Source of the DNA: Luteitalea sp.
Lineage (GTDB): Bacteria; Acidobacteriota; Vicinamibacteria; Vicinamibacterales; Vicinamibacteraceae
Assembly (NCBI GenBank): GCA_009377495.1
Contig: WHTZ01000020.1
Location: 24,693 to 88,692, forward strand
DNA length: 64,000 nucleotides
Direction: 5' to 3'
A program made the translations under genes and the position numbers. This document shows positions 27,909 to 37,800 of the stretch, one piece after another. Numbering within the stretch: position 1 is the first letter of the stretch; every line of letters starts with the position of its first letter. The notes below the pieces were generated by a model. It had not been told where the DNA came from and made no database searches. It saw only the letters and a program-made list of their open reading frames with translations.

Positions 27909-28682
27909 CTAATCCTGCCAGCGCCGCGCGAGCAACGCACCGCCGTCGATGACGTAGGTGCCGCCCGTGATGAAGCTGGCTTCGTCCGACGCGAGAAACA
28001 GCGCCAGGTTGGCAACGTCCTCTGGCGTGCCGAGCCGTCCGAGCGGGTGCCGCTTGACGTTGCGCGCGCGTGCAGCGTCCGGATCATCCAGCCGCTCAAA
28101 GGAGGCCTGGAGCATCGGTGTGTCGATCGAGGCGGGACAGATGCAGTTCACGCGGATGGCAGCCTCGGCTACCTCTAGGGCGAGCGTGCGCGTCAGCGTG
28201 ATGATGGCTCCCTTCGACGTCGCGTATGCGGCCATGCCGGGCGCTCCGACAACGCCCGTGATTGACGCCATGTTGACAATGGAGCCGCCGCTAGGCCGCA
28301 TGTGTGGGATGCTGGCCCGTGAGACGGTCCAGATACTTCGCACGTTGATGGCCAGCACCTGATCGAGCTCGCTGGCCGGAGAGTCCAATACGGTGCCAAA
28401 TGCCGTCACCCCGGCGCAGTTCACGAGCACATCGAGACGGCCAGTCGCCTCGGTCGTCATCTCCATGAAGCGACTGACCTCCGCGTCCTCGGTTACGTCG
28501 GCAACTGCTGCCACGGCCTGGCTATTCGCGCGTCCAATGGCAGCGACGACCGCGTCGACGTGTTCGCGACTCCGATCGACCACCGTCACCCGAGCGCCTT
28601 CCCGCGCGAAGCGCATGGCGACAGCGCGGCCGATGCCGCTACCGGCGCCTGTCACGATGGCGATTTTGTCGGCAAGGCGCAT
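27909..28682 (-). CDS. SDR-family NAD(P)-dependent oxidoreductase
   Basis: A classical short-chain dehydrogenase of 257 residues. Cofactor loop TGAGSGIG at 11-18, Asp of VVDRS suggesting NAD preference, NCAG in LVNCAGVTAFG, catalytic Ser in NMASITG, Tyr and Lys in YATSKGA, and the C-terminal GGTYVIDGG. ATG 28682 (MRLADKIAIVTG) is chosen; a TTG at 28694 gives four more residues. The start overlaps the 3' end of the GH2 gene by 31 bases. In context it may oxidise a sugar or a keto-deoxy sugar acid (KduD-like, or a rhamnose/fucose dehydrogenase). Confidence 0.92.
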   Translation of the reverse strand: MRLADKIAIVTGAGSGIGRAVAMRFAREGARVTVVDRSREHVDAVVAAIGRANSQAVAAVADVTEDAEVSRFMEMTTEATGRLDVLVNCAGVTAFGTVLDSPASELDQVLAINVRSIWTVSRASIPHMRPSGGSIVNMASITGVVGAPGMAAYATSKGAIITLTRTLALEVAEAAIRVNCICPASIDTPMLQASFERLDDPDAARARNVKRHPLGRLGTPEDVANLALFLASDEASFITGGTYVIDGGALLARRWQD

Positions 28683-30862
28683 GGGCGACACCAATCGAGG
28701 AGACTGCCGTCGGGTCGCAGCAGCTCGACCTCGAGCTGGTCGCGGTCACGGCTGCTCGGGAGTGGGAGCTCAACGACGGCCTCTTCGCCTGGCCTGAGGC
28801 GAGGCACGCGGGCCGACGCGTCCGGCTCGCCTGCCGACTGGTCCACCCTCACCCGCACGGTCAGCCCCTCGACGGGACGCGAGGGGAAATCGGGCTGCGC
28901 GGCCACGGTCACACGGAGCGCCGGCCGCTTTTGCTCCACCTGTTCGACGGCCACCAGGCGAGCTACGGCGAGCTCCTGTTGCACTGTCTCGTAGGCGCCG
29001 CGCGGGTTGCGCTCGTGGTCGACGAGTCCCCAGGGTCGATAACCGTTAGGCGCCGTGTCGGGGTAGCGGCTCCGGTAGTCATTGAAGGACCAGATCGAGG
29101 CGCCCACCACGGCACGTTCGCGACGGAACACGTCGATCACGCGGCGGAAGTACTCCTGCCGTTCCGCTTCGTCCTTCACCTTATCGGCCCTCAAGCCAAA
29201 CTCGCTGACGAAGATTGGCTTGTCTGGCCACCGCGCCCGAACGCGCGCGATCCGCTCGTCGAGATCGGAGGGCTGACCGTACATGTTCACGCTCACCATG
29301 TCGACGTAGTGGGAGCCCTCCTCCTCGGGCTGCGAGAACCGGTCGCGATCGGCTCGGAAGCTCGCAAAGGTCACGAAGCGTGACGGGTCGAGCGCGCGCA
29401 CGAACGCCGCCATGTCCTTCGTCCACGCAACACCCGATGGCGTGTCCGACGCGTATTCGTTTCCGACGCTCCAGCCAATGACCGAAGGATGATTCCAATC
29501 GCGCTCGATCATCTCTCGCGTCTGGCTCTGAAAATCAGCCCGAATCGCCGGTGAGTCCAATTGCGACGGCTGGAGCTGCCAGTTGCCCGCCTCGCCGATG
29601 ATGAGCAAGCCGGTACGGTCCGCTGCCTCGAGCAGCGCTGGTGGCGCCGCGTAATGAACGATGCGCTGCAGCTCCAGGCCGGCCGTCTTCATCAGGCGGA
29701 GGTCCGCCTCCACCACGTCGCGCGGCTCGATCAAGCCGAACCGTGGATGCTCACCGGCTCGATTGGCGCCGCCAAGCCTCACCGGTTCGCCGTTGAGCAA
29801 CAGCTCGGTGCCTCGAATCTCGATGCGACGAATGCCAAAGGTCACCTCGTGCTGGTCGATGGTCGCGGCATTCTCACCGGAGGAAGTTTCGAGCGCAGCG
29901 CGCATTCGATAGAGCGAGGGTCGGTCGAGCGTCCAGAGCCGAACGGCTTCTTTGGGTAAGGTCGCGCGTAGCCTCAGCGGCTCGACTTGTCCAGGCGCCA
30001 CCCTCGCAACGGTCTCGAGTGATGGTTGCCGTCTCGTGACCGTGTGTGTGGAGCCACGTCCGGAAGGCTCGGTCACTGTCAAGCGCAACCGGCCGTCCCA
30101 CGGCTGGCTACCGGTGTTCCTCACCCACACGGTGGCATCGATGCTCGCGCTTCCCTGGGCGAGGTCCGGGGTGGCGACGATCTTCTGATTCACAATGAAG
30201 ATCGGCGAGTGAGCCACCAGCGCCACGTCCCGTACGATGCCCCCGTAATCCCACCAGGGGTAAACTCGATCAGCCGGGCGGTCGCCAGGTCTAGCACCGG
30301 GTAACGTGGTGGTGCTCCAGGAGTTGTCCACCTCGACGGCGAGCACGTTCGGTTTTCCGAGCCGAAGCGCACGCGTGACGTCGAAGGTAAACGGCGTATA
30401 GCCGCCTTCGTGCCGGCCGAGGAGCTCACCGTTCAACCAGACCCGGGCTCGCGCAAACACGGCGCCAAAGGTGAGCCGAACATGACGGCTCTCGAACGTG
30501 GCCGGAGCCTCGAAGGTTTTCCGATACCACGCCGTGCCCGTGTACTGATACCGCGGATCGAGTGGCCAGCAGTGCGGCACCTCGACCACGTCCCAGGATG
30601 CGTGGTGATCCGCGGGGTCCGCGCGGTGCCACCCGCTCGCTTCACCGTCCCGTGTCGGATCGACCGCGAAACGCCACTCGCCGCCGAGGTCGAGGGTCGC
30701 ACGCGGGCTCGCGCCCGTGGCGATCTCCGGGCCAGCGGACACCCCAGCGATGCCAGCGAGCACGCCAACCACGAGAAGGCTGGTCACCCAGCCGGGCCGC
30801 CGTACAGCCTTCCGGCGATCGCCTGCCGTCTCGCTCATGTGCCCCTGGGTCGTGCCCTGCAT
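28652..30862 (-). CDS. Glycoside hydrolase family 2 (beta-galactosidase/beta-glucuronidase type)
   Basis: A 736-residue secreted glycosidase. The signal region VTSLLVVGVLAGIAGVSAG is at about 25-43. A jelly-roll sugar-binding domain follows (LDLGGEWRFAVDP, VPHCWPLDPRYQYTGTAWYRKTF), then an immunoglobulin-like domain and a TIM barrel. The acid/base Glu is in WSVGNEYASD and the nucleophile Glu in IFVSEFGLRADK. Length and barrel fit exo-acting beta-glycosidases. The ATG at 30862 has AAGG seven bases upstream; ATG 30838 is also possible. It lies in the operon with TonB receptor, FAD protein, SDR and MFS, and probably trims terminal residues from imported oligosaccharides. Confidence 0.92.
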   Translation of the reverse strand: MQGTTQGHMSETAGDRRKAVRRPGWVTSLLVVGVLAGIAGVSAGPEIATGASPRATLDLGGEWRFAVDPTRDGEASGWHRADPADHHASWDVVEVPHCWPLDPRYQYTGTAWYRKTFEAPATFESRHVRLTFGAVFARARVWLNGELLGRHEGGYTPFTFDVTRALRLGKPNVLAVEVDNSWSTTTLPGARPGDRPADRVYPWWDYGGIVRDVALVAHSPIFIVNQKIVATPDLAQGSASIDATVWVRNTGSQPWDGRLRLTVTEPSGRGSTHTVTRRQPSLETVARVAPGQVEPLRLRATLPKEAVRLWTLDRPSLYRMRAALETSSGENAATIDQHEVTFGIRRIEIRGTELLLNGEPVRLGGANRAGEHPRFGLIEPRDVVEADLRLMKTAGLELQRIVHYAAPPALLEAADRTGLLIIGEAGNWQLQPSQLDSPAIRADFQSQTREMIERDWNHPSVIGWSVGNEYASDTPSGVAWTKDMAAFVRALDPSRFVTFASFRADRDRFSQPEEEGSHYVDMVSVNMYGQPSDLDERIARVRARWPDKPIFVSEFGLRADKVKDEAERQEYFRRVIDVFRRERAVVGASIWSFNDYRSRYPDTAPNGYRPWGLVDHERNPRGAYETVQQELAVARLVAVEQVEQKRPALRVTVAAQPDFPSRPVEGLTVRVRVDQSAGEPDASARVPRLRPGEEAVVELPLPSSRDRDQLEVELLRPDGSLLDWCRPCALPTKSPS

Positions 30863-30876
30863 ACTTCTGCCTTCAT

Positions 30877-30931
30877 GGTAGGGCGGCCCTTTACGGCCGC
30901 CATCGATCGGCGGGCTAAGCCCCGCCCTACC
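30877..30931. repeat. Compound palindrome of the GCGGGGC/GCCCCGC family
   Basis: Outer arms GGTAGGGCGG (30877-30886) and CCGCCCTACC (30922-30931) enclose two smaller hairpins (GGCGGCC/GGCCGCC and GGCGGG/CCCCGCC). It lies in the 84-base gap between GH2 and the upstream cistron of the minus operon. Confidence 0.75.
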
Positions 30932-30946
30932 TTCTCACTCCAACCG

Positions 30947-32404
30947 CTACGAGTACACGAACTGCGCTGTGACGGTTGCCGCCTTGTCGACGCGAATCCT
31001 GACCCAGTGCGCGCTGAACCCGTCGGGAAACTCGTGGTGCACGTAGCCATCGCCCGGAACGGTGAAGGTGCGATAGGGCTGCCACGTGCCATTGCCCAGG
31101 AAGTCGATCTCGACGGCGAAGGTCACCGACGTGGCGCCAGCCTGCGTGAGGTGCAGCACCTTCTTGTCGAATCCGGTCATCAGAAACGGGTCGGAGACAG
31201 CAGGGCCGTCCAGCCGGTCCTCCCACCAGGGGCCTCCCCACCCTTGCGGCTTGCCCCAGCGCCAGAGCTCGTCCAAATGGCCCATCCAAAGGCCCGACTG
31301 CGGTTGTCCCACGCTCTGGTCTGTCTGGTCGCCAGCCAGCACGAGCAGACCGCGAAACGAACAGAAATCAGGCACGAGGCGGAGATGTCTGGCCACGGGC
31401 TGGATGCCCCATAGCTTGCCCTCGTAGGTGAGCGACGGCAGCTCGTAGAAGAGCCCATGGATGTCCATCAGATAGCGCTCCGTTTGCGCTTCGCGGATAC
31501 GCATCCACTCGGTGTTCCAGGCGTGGTCGTACGCGTTCGACCCGCGCGGCAGCCTGTAGGTGTGCCAGCGGTCGTTCACGAACAGCTTGAGCAGCACCGA
31601 CGCGCGGTCCCAGCCGGTGGCGTAGATCGGGCTGCCGAACTCGGCGCGTGCCCAGGTCTTGCCGGCCACTTCCACGAACGGCTTGCGCTCGATGATGGTC
31701 CACTCGCGGCCGTCCCACTCGGCCAGCCGGCCTGCGTTGCGAGTGCCACGGTGCTCGGCCTCGTGGTAGCTGTTATTCGCCACGACCACGCGACCGGCAG
31801 ACGTGAACGCGCTCTTGAAGTGTGCGCGCACACCGTTCGGTAACTCGAGCACCTTGACGAGGTCGAAGAGCTGCGTGCTCTCTAGCGTGTGGACATCCGC
31901 CTCGAAGAACAAGCCCTCCATCGTCAGGAAGTAGACTTTGTTCTTCGCGTCCGTCAGATGCTCCATCGTCGCTGCCAACCGCAGCTTGGCGAGATCGTCG
32001 AACGTTCGGACATTGCCATCGGCATCGATAATGTGGGGGCCGATGATGGCTTGGACCGAGGCGTCGTGCACCATGCGATTGGCAAACGTCCCGGTAACGC
32101 TCGCCGGGTGCTTGCGCATCTGAAGCTCGGCATCGATCTCGTACAGGCCGAGGCCGGAGCCTTTGATGTGCGCGACGTAACCGACCGCCCACAGGCGATC
32201 CGCCCAGGGTATGAGCGCGCCAATGCCCGCTTCACTGCGCGGGTCGTGCTCGGAGACCACGGCCAAATGCGGAAAGACGCCGTTCACCTGAAGCGGCTTA
32301 CTCGGCGCGTCCGAGCGCTGTTCGCTCGCCACCCGACCCTGCCCGTCCACGATGGCACTCGCCACCAACAGCACGGCGCATGCCGTGATCGCTAGTCGCC
32401 TCAC
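30947..32404 (-). CDS. Secreted protein of unknown function in the glycan operon
   Basis: A 485-residue protein with a signal peptide (RRLAITACAVLLVASAIVDGQ). I recognise no named family. Repeated short blocks of the type (D/N)G-R-x-W-x-x, such as AEWDGREWTIIERKPF, SPIYATGWDRASVLLKLFVNDRWHTYRLP and GHLDELWRWGKPQGWGGPWW, suggest a beta-propeller-like body. A C-terminal beta domain follows (VTFAVEIDFLGNGTWQPYRTFTV to WVRIRVDKAATVTAQFVY). The GTG at 32404 has AAGGAGA eight bases upstream. Its place between FAD oxidoreductase and GH2 makes a role in glycan binding or cleavage likely; this is inference from context. Confidence 0.72.
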   Translation of the reverse strand: MRRLAITACAVLLVASAIVDGQGRVASEQRSDAPSKPLQVNGVFPHLAVVSEHDPRSEAGIGALIPWADRLWAVGYVAHIKGSGLGLYEIDAELQMRKHPASVTGTFANRMVHDASVQAIIGPHIIDADGNVRTFDDLAKLRLAATMEHLTDAKNKVYFLTMEGLFFEADVHTLESTQLFDLVKVLELPNGVRAHFKSAFTSAGRVVVANNSYHEAEHRGTRNAGRLAEWDGREWTIIERKPFVEVAGKTWARAEFGSPIYATGWDRASVLLKLFVNDRWHTYRLPRGSNAYDHAWNTEWMRIREAQTERYLMDIHGLFYELPSLTYEGKLWGIQPVARHLRLVPDFCSFRGLLVLAGDQTDQSVGQPQSGLWMGHLDELWRWGKPQGWGGPWWEDRLDGPAVSDPFLMTGFDKKVLHLTQAGATSVTFAVEIDFLGNGTWQPYRTFTVPGDGYVHHEFPDGFSAHWVRIRVDKAATVTAQFVYS

Positions 32405-32468
32405 GTTTACATTCTCCTTTTCGAAGCCATTCTGCTCGCGCGCTACAAACGAAATTTGGTGTACGTAG

Positions 32469-32490
32469 CGCGGGGCCTTTAGGCCCCGCG
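32469..32490. repeat. Short GC palindrome
   Basis: CGCGGGGCCT (32469-32478) and AGGCCCCGCG (32481-32490) pair perfectly around TT, flanked by GTAG/TAG. It lies in the 107-base gap between two cistrons of the minus operon and could stabilise or attenuate the mRNA. Confidence 0.75.
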
Positions 32491-32511
32491 TAGAAGTGTA
32501 GAACCTACGTC

Positions 32512-34869
32512 CTACTCCAGATACACACGCGCCTCATACACGCGCGCCGACGGGGCGCCATTGGTTGCCAACACGGTCACACGAACGCGGTCGGACTGCA
32601 CGGTGTCGAAGCGGTGCACGCGCCGTCGGACGTAGTTGTCGCGAACCTCCGCCAGGATCTTCCATGCACCGTTCGACCAACACTCGAGCTGATAATCACG
32701 GACGCAGTCCGGATAGCGAAACAGCGGCATTGTCACGCGGCGATTGGCGTCGGTGTCGAACGTCAGTTGAACCGTATTGAACGACTGCCGCGCGGCCCAC
32801 TGCAGCGTAACCGAGGCCGGTAGCCCTTGCGAGGGGTCTGAGATCCAGATGTTGGACCACCGATCCGGTCGATTCGTGCCGCGAACGATGTTGGGAGGGG
32901 CGAAGGGCTTCGACTCTGGAGCGACGTCGAGGCACAGGCTATAGCCGCCCGTGATAGGGCGCCATCGGGTTTTGCCGGGCAGGTTCGCCGCGGTCGTGCC
33001 GGGCGGGCAACGATTGGGCTCGCCGTTGACCTCCTTGAACAGCTTCCAGAAAATGCCCGGCTGTCTACCGACGTGGACGTAATAGAGCTTCCCTGCCTCT
33101 ACGCGCACATCCAGAGGAATCGCCACCCACCCGTGATGTCGCGCCTCAATGGTGGGTCGCGCTGCCGCCAGGTCTCGCGTCGACCGGAAGTCCCACACAT
33201 GCGGCGCGGCGCGCAGCCCGATGTCGAGCGTCACGGCCCGTTCCAGCTTCGATTCAAGTAGCAGCTTGACACTGTCAATGCGCTCGCCGGACACGGGGAA
33301 CAGTTGTGCATACGGTGTTGTGAGCTCGCGCTCCTCGTTCGGCTCTGGCCACGCCAGGCTCCATTCGCTGCTGGCGGTCACCTGCGCCTGGCGTGCGAGA
33401 TCGGCTGGGTCGTCGTTCTCGACGCCCGGGATATGGCCGTCCTGACGCAGAATAATCTGCTGGCATTCCTTGACATGATGACGAGCGACGTCGCGCGGGG
33501 TCGTCTCGTGCTTCCGACAGAGAGCTGCCGCGGCGCCGACGGCCTGACCGACAATCGACCCTGTGGACAGCACGCGCGACGAGGCGAATGCCACGTACGA
33601 GCAACTGATCGGCCGGCCGGCCATCAACAGGTTTTCGATCTTCCGCGAGTAGAGCGCGCGTAGCGGAATGCCGTACACGGCCGTCCCCAACGCCTCCCAG
33701 TTCTCGTCCGTGCGCGGCGGTGGATACGGTTCGATGTCGCGCGTGAGAATCCCACCCTGCGTGTGGATGTCGATGCCCCAACACCCATACGCCACGTCAT
33801 CGTCTAGCAGGGTCGGGTGCTGCACGTGATCTTGCGACAGGACGAAGTCGCCGATGATGCGGCGCGACTCACGCTTGTACGGCCAGAAGCCTACGAACTC
33901 GAGGCCATAGTTCTCCGCGCCATGGTCGCCGTGATTCTTGATGTGGTCCCAGACACCGAGCAGCTGGCGCAGCCCCTCGTGCCGGATCTCCTCGTTGTCC
34001 GTGATGGGGTGGTGCGGCGCGCCGACCTCGATCCACCAGTAGCCGCCGTCGATGAAGCTGTGACCGCGTCGTGTCAGGTCGGCCTCGGTCGGGAACACAG
34101 CCGCCCATTCCGGCCGCTTGAAGGGCACGGCTTGACCGGTGTCCACGGCGCGAAAGAAGAGCGTGTTCCCCATGACCTGCTCATCCGACTGTTCGGGCGC
34201 CAACGGCTCACCGTACTCGCTCCGGGCCTCACGTCCCCATCGGAAGTCTGCGTTCGCGCGCTGCGCGAGCACGCCGTCACCGGTCGCGTCGACGAAGAGT
34301 GGTGCGCTCAACTCGAGCGTTTTTTCCGTTCCGAGCTGGATGCAACGGACGCCGCCGATGTGCGTCCCGTCGCGCATGATCGCGCGATGCATGTGGGTGT
34401 TGAGATAGAGGCGGATGCCCTTTTCACGGATGACCCACTCGTAGAGCACCAGGTCCCAGTGGCAGTTCATCGTGCCTTCGACGTAGGCGAGATGATTGCG
34501 CACGCGCTCTTCGGTGTGGAACTCCTCGTGGATGCCCCCTTCTCGAATCCACGGGTGATGCCCGCTGTTGTTCTCGGGAAAGAGCTTGACCTCGCTGGAC
34601 GAGTTACCGCCGAGCATCGATCGCTCGTGCACGAGGGCGACGCGGAGCCCGTTGCGCGCGGCGCTAATGGCAGCCGATGTTCCCGCGATGCCGCCGCCGA
34701 CGACGATCAGGTCGTAGTCGGCACGGATGACCTCCTCGTCTGGCACCTGGGTGGCTGGCGGGGCTGAAGCCCCGTCCTCCGGCCCCGACGTAGCGACGCG
34801 GGCTGCCGGCACCCCGCCGGCCAGCAGCCAGCCGAGACGAGTAAAGAACGCGCGTCGAAAGAAGCGCAT
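32512..34869 (-). CDS. Tat-exported FAD-dependent oxidoreductase with discoidin-like C-terminus
   Basis: A 785-residue protein. The frame opens at 34971, but the ATG at 34869 gives a twin-arginine-like signal (MRFFRRAFFTRLGWLLAGG), which suits a folded flavoprotein. The FAD fold follows: DYDLIVVGGGIAGTSAAISAARNG and the PF12831-type blocks LGGNSSSEVKLFPENNSG, LFVDATGDGVLAQRANADFRWGRE and NLLMAGRPISCSYVAFASSRV. The last ~100 residues resemble an F5/8 discoidin fold (DYQLECWSNGAWKILAEV to RVYEARVYLE), which often binds sugars. The substrate is unknown; an oligosaccharide oxidase is a reasonable guess. A GC palindrome lies inside its N-terminal linker. It starts 13 bases after the TonB gene. Confidence 0.85.
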   Translation of the reverse strand: MRFFRRAFFTRLGWLLAGGVPAARVATSGPEDGASAPPATQVPDEEVIRADYDLIVVGGGIAGTSAAISAARNGLRVALVHERSMLGGNSSSEVKLFPENNSGHHPWIREGGIHEEFHTEERVRNHLAYVEGTMNCHWDLVLYEWVIREKGIRLYLNTHMHRAIMRDGTHIGGVRCIQLGTEKTLELSAPLFVDATGDGVLAQRANADFRWGREARSEYGEPLAPEQSDEQVMGNTLFFRAVDTGQAVPFKRPEWAAVFPTEADLTRRGHSFIDGGYWWIEVGAPHHPITDNEEIRHEGLRQLLGVWDHIKNHGDHGAENYGLEFVGFWPYKRESRRIIGDFVLSQDHVQHPTLLDDDVAYGCWGIDIHTQGGILTRDIEPYPPPRTDENWEALGTAVYGIPLRALYSRKIENLLMAGRPISCSYVAFASSRVLSTGSIVGQAVGAAAALCRKHETTPRDVARHHVKECQQIILRQDGHIPGVENDDPADLARQAQVTASSEWSLAWPEPNEERELTTPYAQLFPVSGERIDSVKLLLESKLERAVTLDIGLRAAPHVWDFRSTRDLAAARPTIEARHHGWVAIPLDVRVEAGKLYYVHVGRQPGIFWKLFKEVNGEPNRCPPGTTAANLPGKTRWRPITGGYSLCLDVAPESKPFAPPNIVRGTNRPDRWSNIWISDPSQGLPASVTLQWAARQSFNTVQLTFDTDANRRVTMPLFRYPDCVRDYQLECWSNGAWKILAEVRDNYVRRRVHRFDTVQSDRVRVTVLATNGAPSARVYEARVYLE
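34759..34774. repeat. GC palindrome inside the FAD oxidoreductase gene
   Basis: CGGGGCT, GA, AGCCCCG: the same seven-base arms and GA loop as at 57759-57774. Here it is translated in the linker after the signal peptide (DGASAPPA), where extra residues are tolerable. Confidence 0.7.
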
Positions 34870-34882
34870 GCAGCTTTGTCGC

Positions 34883-37800
34883 TCACCACACGAGTCGCGC
34901 GCCGAACTGCAGAATGCGCGCGTCGCGGGCCGAGGTGATTTGGCCGAAGGTGGCGTTGGTGTTCGTGCCATCCGGCCCTGCGGTGAACGTCGCGTTGGGT
35001 CCGCCGAGGTTCACGTGGTTCGTCACGTTGAACGCCTCCGCGCGGAGCTGAAGCCGCAGGCGCGAGCTGAGGTTCACCTGCTTGATCAGCGACAAGTCGA
35101 TGTTGAACACCCCTGGCGTCCGTACATCAGACAGGGCACGCGGTGCGTTGCCCGCCTCGAAGGGCGCCGGGTTGACGAAGGCGGCCGTGTCGAACCAGCG
35201 GTCCTTCGTGGGGTTGTCCAGCTTCGCGTTGCCCAAGTAGTCGGGCCGGTCGGCGCGGAAGTTGTTCGCGCCCCGCACGACGAGCGGCAGGCCGCTTTGC
35301 GCCGTTAGAATGGAGTTCACCTGCCAGCCGCCGACGATCGCGTTCATCCAGCGACTCTCTGGCGCCCACACCTTGCCGTCGCCGAAGGGCAGCTCGTAGA
35401 CGCCGCTGACCACCAGCCGGTGCCGCACGTCGGTCGGGTCGATCGATTGCTCCGCCCGGCGATTGAACTTGCCATCCTGATAGCCGGTGACGGTGACCTG
35501 CTCGACGGGTCCGAAGTTGATCGGGATGACGGCGCTATCGGTCATCAGTTTACCGAACGTGTAGGACCCCAGCAGGACGAAGCCGCTCGACAGCCGCTTC
35601 TCCACGCTGAGCAGCATGGCGTGATACTCCGAGAAGCCCTGGTGCGGGTCGCGAATGTTCACAGAGTTGTAATAAGGATACGGCCTGAGCGCCTGGGAGC
35701 GCGAGATCGTCTCGTCGCCGAGCGACCCGGGTACCAGACCGGCGTAGGGATTCGGCACCTGGTCTTGGAGGGCGAGGCCGAGCGCGTAATGCTCGGGATC
35801 GAGCCCGTTGAAATTATAGCCGCCCGAGATGGTGTGCGTCGCGCGATTGGCCGTGTATCCGAGCTCCATGATGACGCGCCCAGGAAGCTGTTGCTGCACG
35901 GATAGCGTCCACTGGTGCGATTCCGTATTCTTTCCGTTCGCTTCGTCATGACTCACACTTTCACCGAGGAACGCGCTCGGCCCGCCATCGACGCCTGCCG
36001 GCTGCTGGACCGGCCTGGGAAAGCCCTCGCTGAACTGGAACGCGGCGAGGTTGGTGTTGCCCCCCGGCGGCTGGTAGCTGGTGGTAGTGGTGCCAAAGCC
36101 GGCGGTGCTCCCGAAGTAGTCACGATAGAAGTTCGTCCCGTAGAACAGCCCATAGCCGCCGCGCAGGATCGTCCGCGCGTCGCCAAACAGGTCGTAGGCG
36201 AAGCCGACCCGAGGCCCCCAATCATTGCGATCGGCCTCCAGGAACGTTCCGCCATAATCGACGCACGCGTATTCCATCCGCCCGAGCAGCCCGTTCTCTG
36301 GGTTGGTTTCGACCAGGTTGAAGTTCGACGTCGCACAGTGACGCTCCTCGGCCGGCCGCTGGAAATCGTAGCGCAGCCCAAGGTTGACCGTCAGCCTGCG
36401 TGATAACTTCCAGTCGTCCTGCACGAAGCCGCTCACCGAAGACGCCGTGTGATCTTCCGGCAAATGCACCGTCACGAACGCGCTGCTCACCGAACCAAGC
36501 ATGAAGGTCGCCATCGACGAGCCGGTGCCGGCTGGCTGTTGGGGGTTCGCCGTCAAGCCACCGGCAAAGCTGAAGTTGCCGGACGGATTGGCGGTCTGCG
36601 AGTTGAACGCCCGCTGCCACCGGACATCGGCCCCGACCTTCAGCGTGTGACGACCCCGAACCGCGGTCAGCATCTCGAAGAGCTGCCATGTGTCCGAGTG
36701 GCGCTCGCCGACCGTGCCAGTGTTGAACGGCGGCAAGCCGTTGTTCAGCGTCGGCATGGTGAGCGATGGCACGCTGTCGGGCAAGCCCATCTGCTGGGGC
36801 CAGCCGCCGTCGGCGCTCGCTGCCCTGAACGGAAAATCCTGCTGTGCGGAGCTGACGCGCAGCTCGTTGAGCAACCCGCCGCCGAACACGTGCGTGTCCG
36901 AGAGAACGAAGTTGTGCGTCGTCAACGTGTCGTAGCGGAAGCGGACGACCGGGTCGGGTAAGAAGCGGTCGTTGCCGTGGTCATCGCGGTGTTGGTAGTA
37001 GCTGTAGCGGAACGAGAGCGTGTTGTTCGTCGCGAGTCGGTGATCGAGCTTCGTGGTCCACTGACGCATGGCGCGGGTGGCCAGCAGGTTGGCTTGATGG
37101 TTGTTGGCATTGGTGAACGGATCGTCCGGCGTGCGATTCGGCAGCGGGTAGAACGGCAGAAAGTTCTGGGACACCGGATCCAGACGGTCCTCCGGAATAC
37201 GGTTGTCCGGAAACCGAGCCCGCACGAAACCAGGGCCATCCTGGTTCGGACGTGTCGTCGTCGGGTCGTAGATCGGGATCAGGTTGCCCGTCTCGTCGCG
37301 CAGCTCCGAGAAATCGCCGCGCCGCATCGCCTCGGTCGGAACCGTGGTGGTCCGCACCTCTTCCCGCTCGTAGTCCCAATTCTCGACGTTGACGAAGAAG
37401 AACGAGCGATTCGTACCGCTGTACAGACCAGGCAGCCAAATCGGACCGCCGAGCGAGCCACCGTACTGGTTGTAGTCGAACGCCGGCTTCTCATCGGCGA
37501 AGGCATTCCTGGCGTCGAACGCGTCGTCGCGCAGGAAATCATACAGGCTCCCGCGCAGATCGTTCGTTCCAGACTTGGTCACGATGTTGACGACACCACC
37601 GGCGGTGAAGCCGAACTCGGCGGACATCGTGTTGCTCTGTACTTTGAATTCCTCGACAGCGTCCACGGCCGGGCTCACGTTGATGTCGGCCAGGTAGCTC
37701 TGGTTGTTCGTCGCGCCGTCGAGCAGGTAGCTATTGAGCCCGCCTGGCCCGCCGTTGATGCTCACAGCCGACAGGGCAATACCGCGGTCGGCAAAGCCGC

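Noticed and set aside
33817..34767. A 316-residue plus-strand ORF
   Set aside because: Antisense to the FAD oxidoreductase, whose dinucleotide loop and family blocks are on the minus strand.
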